Source: Acetobacteraceae bacterium (lineage in GTDB: Bacteria > Pseudomonadota > Alphaproteobacteria > Acetobacterales > Acetobacteraceae). From it: DNA of 13,821 nucleotides. Each line of letters starts with the position of its first letter. The first letter of the stretch is position 1. The stretch lies in contig DAHWBL010000394.1 in the NCBI GenBank assembly GCA_027323595.1, forward strand, positions 1-13,821, read 5' to 3'. The notes under the pieces are model-generated. The model was not told where the DNA came from and searched no databases. It saw nothing but the letters and a program-made list of their open reading frames with translations. This document shows, piece by piece, positions 12,914 to 13,821 of the stretch. The translations under genes were made by a program, and so were the position numbers.

Positions 12914-13821
12914 CACACAACCAATGCGGCGAGCAGCGCATCAAGACGCATGCGGCCCTGCGGAAGCGCCCGCAGGACGGTTGGCGTACACTCAAGATAA
13001 TCGGCTTCGATCGCATCGCGCAGGGTGTCCGCGTCGATCGATTCCGCCATGGTGCGCCCGGTCCGCGCCTCAAAGCCGGCGATGTCGATCCCTTCGGAAA
13101 GACGCAGCCCCATCAGCAATGCCTCACGCGCCCGCACCAACGCCGACAAGGGCGTTTGTTCAGTGGTGCCATGGCCATGGCGCTCGACCATCTCAAGCCA
13201 GATTTCGGGCGCGCGATGCCTGCGGGTGGCCAAAAGATCGTTGCCGACACTGATCCGGCCGTGCGCACCAGGCCCGATCCCCACGTAATTATCGTAGCGC
13301 CAATATGCCATGTTATGGCGGCTTTCACCGCCCGCCGCCGCGGAGTTCGAGACCTCGTAAGGCGCCAACCCGAACCGCGCGACCTCCTCGGTGGTGGCGT
13401 CATAGAGTTCGGCGGCGAGGTCAGCGTCAGGAATGACGAAGTCTCCCCGCCGCGCGCGCGTCTCGAAATATGTCCCCGGCTCGATGGTCAGTTGATACAA
13501 GGAGAGATGATCAGCGGCGAGCGTGAGTGCCTCGCCCAGCTCGGCGCGCCAGTCCGCCACCGTCTGTCCGGGACGGGCATAGATCATGTCGAAGGACGTG
13601 CGCGCGAACAGGTTGCGTGCCACGCGCAGCGCGGCGCGCGCCTGTGCGGCATCGTGCTGACGGCCAAGAAACTTCAACGCATCATCACGCAAACTTTGCA
13701 CGCCAAGCGAGAGACGATTCACTCCCGCTGAACCAAACGCGGCCAACCGTCCCGATTCCACGCTGGTCGGATTGGCCTCCAGCGTGATTTCGCACCCATC
13801 CGCGAGCGCGAAAAGCCGGCC
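12913..13821 (-). CDS. hemW: Radical SAM heme chaperone HemW, C-terminal part (5' end outside window)
   Basis: The frame is open to the right edge, giving the last 302 residues. HemW is a radical SAM-family protein that binds heme and is implicated in heme insertion into respiratory proteins. It is often misannotated as coproporphyrinogen III oxidase HemN. Seen are LEANPTSVES at the fragment start, GVNRLSLGVQSLRDDALKFLGRQH, FDMIYARPGQT (radical SAM barrel), LSLYQLTIEPGTYF, YEVSNSAAAGGESRHNMAYWRYDNYVGIGPGAHGRI and a helical C-terminal domain. YEVSN...SRHN..YW...Y.GIGPGAH is typical of HemW. The CxxxCxxC cluster motif lies outside, so its presence or the HemW-specific cysteine pattern cannot be checked. 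The stop touches the arfB start. Confidence 0.93.
   Translation of the reverse strand, partial: GRLFALADGCEITLEANPTSVESGRLAAFGSAGVNRLSLGVQSLRDDALKFLGRQHDAAQARAALRVARNLFARTSFDMIYARPGQTVADWRAELGEALTLAADHLSLYQLTIEPGTYFETRARRGDFVIPDADLAAELYDATTEEVARFGLAPYEVSNSAAAGGESRHNMAYWRYDNYVGIGPGAHGRISVGNDLLATRRHRAPEIWLEMVERHGHGTTEQTPLSALVRAREALLMGLRLSEGIDIAGFEARTGRTMAESIDADTLRDAIEADYLECTPTVLRALPQGRMRLDALLAALVV

Noticed and set aside
12913..13821. Annotation as oxygen-independent coproporphyrinogen III oxidase HemN
   Set aside because: The YEVSN...SRHN..YW...Y.GIGPGAH pattern and LEANP segment are those of HemW; the partial frame has no HemN-specific features.

Overview
The window is ordinary high-GC alphaproteobacterial chromosome. 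It most resembles Rhodospirillales/Acetobacteraceae, an inference from the System I cytochrome c maturation genes, the metX-metW pair beside a chorismate mutase-hisC-tyrA cluster, the DUF1674 (SDHAF4-like) protein and the very high GC. I see no IS elements, phage genes, tRNA, rRNA or CRISPR. All genes are tightly packed, and the only sizeable gaps are the two divergent intergenic regions near 5.9-6.2 kb and 9.44-9.57 kb.

Layout: (1) 1-603, plus strand, the 3' end of tldD. (2) 644-5893, minus strand, a seven-gene ccm operon transcribed ccmC-ccmD-ccmE-ccmF-ccmG-ccmH-ccmI, ending with a small DUF1674/SDHAF4-like gene. Five of the seven junctions are 4-base ATGA overlaps, so the operon appears translationally coupled almost throughout. 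The heme exporter genes ccmA and ccmB are not here. (3) 5894-6181, a divergent regulatory region rich in inverted repeats. (4) 6182-7561, plus strand, a RhlE-type DEAD-box RNA helicase whose motif II reads DEVD. (5) 7592-9443, minus strand, metX then metW (first committed step of methionine synthesis plus its partner), convergent with the helicase across a strong GC-rich hairpin. (6) 9568-12436, plus strand, three ATGA-coupled genes: an AroQ chorismate mutase with a degenerate prephenate dehydratase/ACT-like tail, a HisC-type aminotransferase and a TyrA dehydrogenase. Together they cover chorismate to tyrosine (or arogenate) and, with an external prephenate dehydratase, phenylalanine. (7) 12470-13821, minus strand, the ribosome-rescue hydrolase arfB behind the 3' two-thirds of hemW, which runs off the window.

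How the genes work together: CcmC/D/E load heme on the periplasmic chaperone CcmE, CcmG/H keep apocytochrome CXXCH thiols reduced, and CcmF/H/I ligate the heme. The terminal DUF1674 gene suggests co-expression of succinate dehydrogenase maturation with cytochrome c maturation. The amino-acid block places methionine and aromatic biosynthesis back to back around one 124-bp divergent promoter region.

I found no clearly new system. The most unusual items are the chorismate mutase with a vestigial dehydratase/regulatory tail, the DEVD helicase, and the structured leader and operator-like palindromes between ccmC and the helicase.
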